A stretch of DNA of 7,392 nt from Terriglobia bacterium. GTDB lineage: Bacteria > Acidobacteriota > Terriglobia > UBA7540. The position numbers and the translations under genes are program-made. The DNA lies in contig JALHUF010000355.1 in assembly GCA_022866195.1 (NCBI GenBank), positions 1 to 7,392 of the forward strand, given 5' to 3'. Numbering within the stretch: the first letter of the stretch is position 1; every line of letters starts with the position of its first letter. The notes under the pieces were generated by a model. That model was not told the DNA's origin. It was given only the letters and a program-made list of their open reading frames with translations, and made no database searches. Positions 5,427-7,392 of this stretch are shown in pieces.

Positions 5427-6371
5427 ATGGCCATCGCGTATTGCGAGCAAGTTTGGCACTACGGCAAGTTCATTCCCTGGGCGGAAGCCACGGTGCACGT
5501 GGCCTCGCACGTGGTCAGTTATGCCTCGTGCCTCTTTGAGGGCATCCGCTGCTACGAAACCCCGCAGGGAGCGGCCATTTTCCGCCTGAAGGAGCATACC
5601 GACCGGCTGGTGAATTCCTGCAAGATCTATCGTATGGAGCTTGCCTATTCACGCGAGCAGCTCGCGCAGGCCATGGTAGAGCTGGTGCGCGTGAACAAGG
5701 TAAAGCACTGCTACATCCGTCCGGTCGTCTTTCGCGGTTACGGCGAGGTGGGCGTGAATCCGCTGAAGAATCCCATCGAGATTTACTTGCTGGCCTGGGA
5801 GTGGGGGAAATACCTGGGCGCCGAAGCCCTGAAACAAGGCGTGGATGTCTGCGTCTCCTCCTGGCACCGCATGGCACCTAACACGATGCCCGCGATGGCC
5901 AAGGCGGCCTCCAACTACATGAACGCCCAACTGATCAAGATGGAAGCCATCACCAACGGCTACGTGGAGGGCATCGCGCTCGACCCGTCGGGCCACATCA
6001 GCGAGGGCAGCGGCGAGAATATCTTCCTCGCACGGGACGGCAGAATCTTCACGCCGCCCCTGGCGTCCTCCGTGCTGCCGGGAATCACGCGCGACTCCGT
6101 GATGACGCTGGCGCGCGAACTTGGCTGCGAGGTCAGCGAGCAAGCACTGGCGCGCGAGATGCTTTACATCGCCGACGAAGTCTTCTTCACCGGCACCGCG
6201 GCGGAGATTACCCCAATCCGCTCCGTGGACCGCATTGTGGTGGGCCAAGGGAAGCCTGGCCCCATCACCAAGAAGCTCCAGGAGCGGTTCCTTTCCATCG
6301 TCGAAGGCCGCGGTGAGGACAAGTACGGCTGGCTCACCCTCTGCAACCAACCGGTCGTCGCAGAGCGCTGA
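5427..6371 (+). CDS. ilvE: Branched-chain amino acid aminotransferase
   Basis: 314 residues, the normal length for class IV (fold type IV) PLP enzymes. It moves the amino group between glutamate and the keto acids of leucine, isoleucine and valine, the last step of their synthesis and the first of their breakdown, in the cytoplasm. K159 in [13 protein letters not shown] is the PLP-binding lysine. R60 (EHTDRL) and E193 ([11 protein letters not shown]) are cofactor ligands, Y164 is conserved, and T257 in [11 protein letters not shown] lies in the phosphate-binding loop. The early [12 protein letters not shown] segment (38-48) and [17 protein letters not shown] (96-112) are typical of the bacterial IlvE group rather than D-amino acid transaminase or aminodeoxychorismate lyase. 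It stands alone, with its own promoter and ribosome binding site and no ilv or leu neighbours here. The stop is followed within five bases by a heptamer repeat. Confidence 0.95.
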   Translation: MAIAYCEQVWHYGKFIPWAEATVHVASHVVSYASCLFEGIRCYETPQGAAIFRLKEHTDRLVNSCKIYRMELAYSREQLAQAMVELVRVNKVKHCYIRPVVFRGYGEVGVNPLKNPIEIYLLAWEWGKYLGAEALKQGVDVCVSSWHRMAPNTMPAMAKAASNYMNAQLIKMEAITNGYVEGIALDPSGHISEGSGENIFLARDGRIFTPPLASSVLPGITRDSVMTLARELGCEVSEQALAREMLYIADEVFFTGTAAEITPIRSVDRIVVGQGKPGPITKKLQERFLSIVEGRGEDKYGWLTLCNQPVVAER

Positions 6372-6376
6372 GATGT

Positions 6377-6411
6377 CAGTTGCCAGTAGCCAGTGGTCAG
6401 TTCCCAGTAAG
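6377..6411 (+). repeat. Heptamer tandem repeat, five units (copy 2)
   Basis: Five consecutive 7-base units read CAGTTGC, CAGTAGC, CAGTGGT, CAGTTCC and CAGTAAG. The CAGT core is kept in all five and the last three bases vary. It starts five bases after the ilvE stop codon and matches, in opposite orientation, the tract at 4478-4512. Confidence 0.8.
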
Positions 6412-6427
6412 AACCGCAGGACTGGAA
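6401..6427 (+). terminator. Possible hairpin downstream of ilvE
   Basis: TTCCCAGT (6401-6408) can pair with ACTGGAA (6421-6427) with one bulged base and a 12-base loop. Only a poor T-rich stretch follows (GTCTTTCG, 6432-6439). It may weakly end ilvE transcription or just be a by-product of the heptamer tract. Confidence 0.2.
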
Positions 6428-6538
6428 GGTGGGTCTTTCGTAACGCCGCTTCGCCCGCCCAACAGAATACCCATCGAGGGGTCAGGGCCGTCAGCCTTCA
6501 GAACTCCGCCCCCTGGCATCTGACTCCCGACTTCCGCT

Positions 6539-6567
6539 TTGACTCCCGCGCCTGCGTATGCTAGTTT
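6539..6567 (+). promoter_or_regulatory. Promoter of pilT
   Basis: TTGACT (6539-6544), a 17-base spacer and TAGTTT (6562-6567), preceded by TGC for an extended -10. The start would be near 6574, about 33 bases before the ATG. The -10 hexamer itself is weak. Confidence 0.5.
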
Positions 6568-6595
6568 TGGCTGCAAATTGGAGACACCTCTTGGT

Positions 6596-6600
6596 GAGGG
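6596..6600 (+). promoter_or_regulatory. Ribosome binding site of pilT
   Basis: GAGGG lies six bases before the ATG at 6607 and supports that start. Confidence 0.65.
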
Positions 6601-6606
6601 ATTGCA

Positions 6607-7392
6607 ATGACCATTGACGAACTGCTTCGGACGGCTTGCGAAAGCAAGGCATCGGACTTGCATTTGAAGGTGGGAAATTATCCCTACATTCGGGTGGACG
6701 GCGACTTGCGCCCGCTCACGCAGTACTCGCGCGTCTCAAGCGAAGACATGCTGAACATGGCGTTCAGCATCATGACCAACCGCCAGAAGCAAAAGTTCAA
6801 GGAACAGACCGAGCTCGACATGGCCTACGGCGTGGCAGGCCTGGGCCGTTTCCGCGTCAACGTGTTTCAGCAACGCGGCAACGTGGGGATGGTCCTGCGC
6901 GTGATTCCCACCAAGATTCGGACCCTGGAGGAGCTTTTCCTGCCCAAGGTTATCGACAAGATTTGCGACGAGGCGCGCGGCATCGTGCTGGTGACGGGCA
7001 CCACCGGCAGCGGCAAGACCACGACGCTGGCCGCCATGGTGGACCGCATCAATTCCGCGCGCACCGACCACATCGTCACCATTGAGGACCCCATCGAGTT
7101 CCTGCACCGCGACAAGAAGGCGTTCGTGAACCAGCGCGAGGTGGAGGTGGACACGCCCAGCTTCGGCTCGGCCCTGCGCGCCGCCCTGCGCCAGGACCCC
7201 GACGTGATCCTGGTGGGCGAAATGCGCGACCTGGAAACTATCCAGACGGCGCTGCTGGCCGCCGAAACCGGCCACCTGGTCTTCTCCACCCTGCACACGC
7301 TGGACGCCACCGAGACCATCCAGCGCATCATCGCCGTCTTCCCGCCGCCCGAGCAGAAGCAAATCCGCCTGCAAATGGCGACCACGCTCAAG
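6607..7392 (+). CDS. pilT: Type IV pilus retraction ATPase PilT (cut by right edge)
   Basis: 262 codons are present and the frame is open at the edge; family members usually have 340-370 residues, so about 100 are missing. PilT is a hexameric ATPase on the cytoplasmic face of the type IV pilus machine and drives pilus retraction for twitching and DNA uptake. The N-terminal domain starts with the typical ELLRTACESKASDLHLKVG (5-23). The ATPase core has Walker A GTTGSGKTTT (131-140, K137), the Asp box TIEDPIEF (158-165), Walker B DPDVILVGEMRD (197-208, E205) and the His box HLVFSTLHT (223-231). GEMRDLETI and the short N-terminus fit PilT rather than PilB. PilU and other PilT paralogues cannot be ruled out, since the C-terminal AIRAGE region is outside the window. 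No other pil gene is visible here. Confidence 0.93.
   Translation, partial: MTIDELLRTACESKASDLHLKVGNYPYIRVDGDLRPLTQYSRVSSEDMLNMAFSIMTNRQKQKFKEQTELDMAYGVAGLGRFRVNVFQQRGNVGMVLRVIPTKIRTLEELFLPKVIDKICDEARGIVLVTGTTGSGKTTTLAAMVDRINSARTDHIVTIEDPIEFLHRDKKAFVNQREVEVDTPSFGSALRAALRQDPDVILVGEMRDLETIQTALLAAETGHLVFSTLHTLDATETIQRIIAVFPPPEQKQIRLQMATTLK

Noticed and set aside
6521..6548. Direct repeat TGACTCCCG (6521-6529 and 6540-6548)
   Set aside because: Nine bases repeated once in a C-rich stretch can occur by chance; one copy overlaps the proposed pilT -35 box, but there is not enough to call an operator.
6736..7374. 212-residue minus-strand reading frame opposite pilT
   Set aside because: His/Val/Gly/Gln-rich antisense shadow of a clear ATPase gene.

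Overview
The window reads as chromosomal DNA from a GC-rich Gram-negative bacterium, most likely an acidobacterium. That is an inference from gene style, not from a marker gene. The signs are secreted tetratricopeptide (TPR) proteins with no named family, an ECF sigma/anti-sigma pair whose anti-sigma factor ends in a TonB-C-like domain, a PilT ATPase, and intergenic heptamer and octamer tandem repeats. No transposase, integrase, phage gene or CRISPR array is visible. Most of the content is ordinary core genome.

Layout, left to right. Bases 1-58 (minus) hold what looks like the first 19 codons of ribonuclease III (rnc), running off the left edge, with a GC-rich stem-loop in its leader. Next is a secreted TPR protein (168-1223, minus) with its own ribosome binding site and a TTGACA promoter. 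Then comes a minus-strand operon transcribed from about 4218 down to 1351: an ECF sigma factor (3577-4215), a membrane zinc-finger anti-sigma factor (2934-3584, 8-base overlap), and a 525-residue exported protein (1351-2928, 5-base gap). The exported protein has a degenerate zinc-protease-like motif (HQxxH) and C-terminal TPRs. Bases 4216-4520 are non-coding. They hold the near-leaderless sigma promoter, an octamer repeat tract, a strong plus-strand promoter and a heptamer repeat tract, followed by a complete tRNA-Ala(GGC) (4521-4596).

A small three-helix membrane protein (4728-5054, minus) converges on the tRNA. Bases 5055-5426 are a divergent promoter region. The branched-chain aminotransferase ilvE (5427-6371, plus) follows from a TGCTATAAT extended -10 promoter. 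After a second heptamer tract comes pilT (6607 to the right edge, plus, incomplete).

Working together: the sigma/anti-sigma/exported-protein operon is the one multi-gene module. It looks like an envelope-sensing circuit in which the membrane anti-sigma factor holds the sigma factor and the third gene may supply the periplasmic sensing or effector part. The rest are independent housekeeping units. The best candidate for something undescribed is the 525-residue protein with its HQxxH site, encoded with a sigma/anti-sigma pair. The paired inverted heptamer tracts are the second point of interest.
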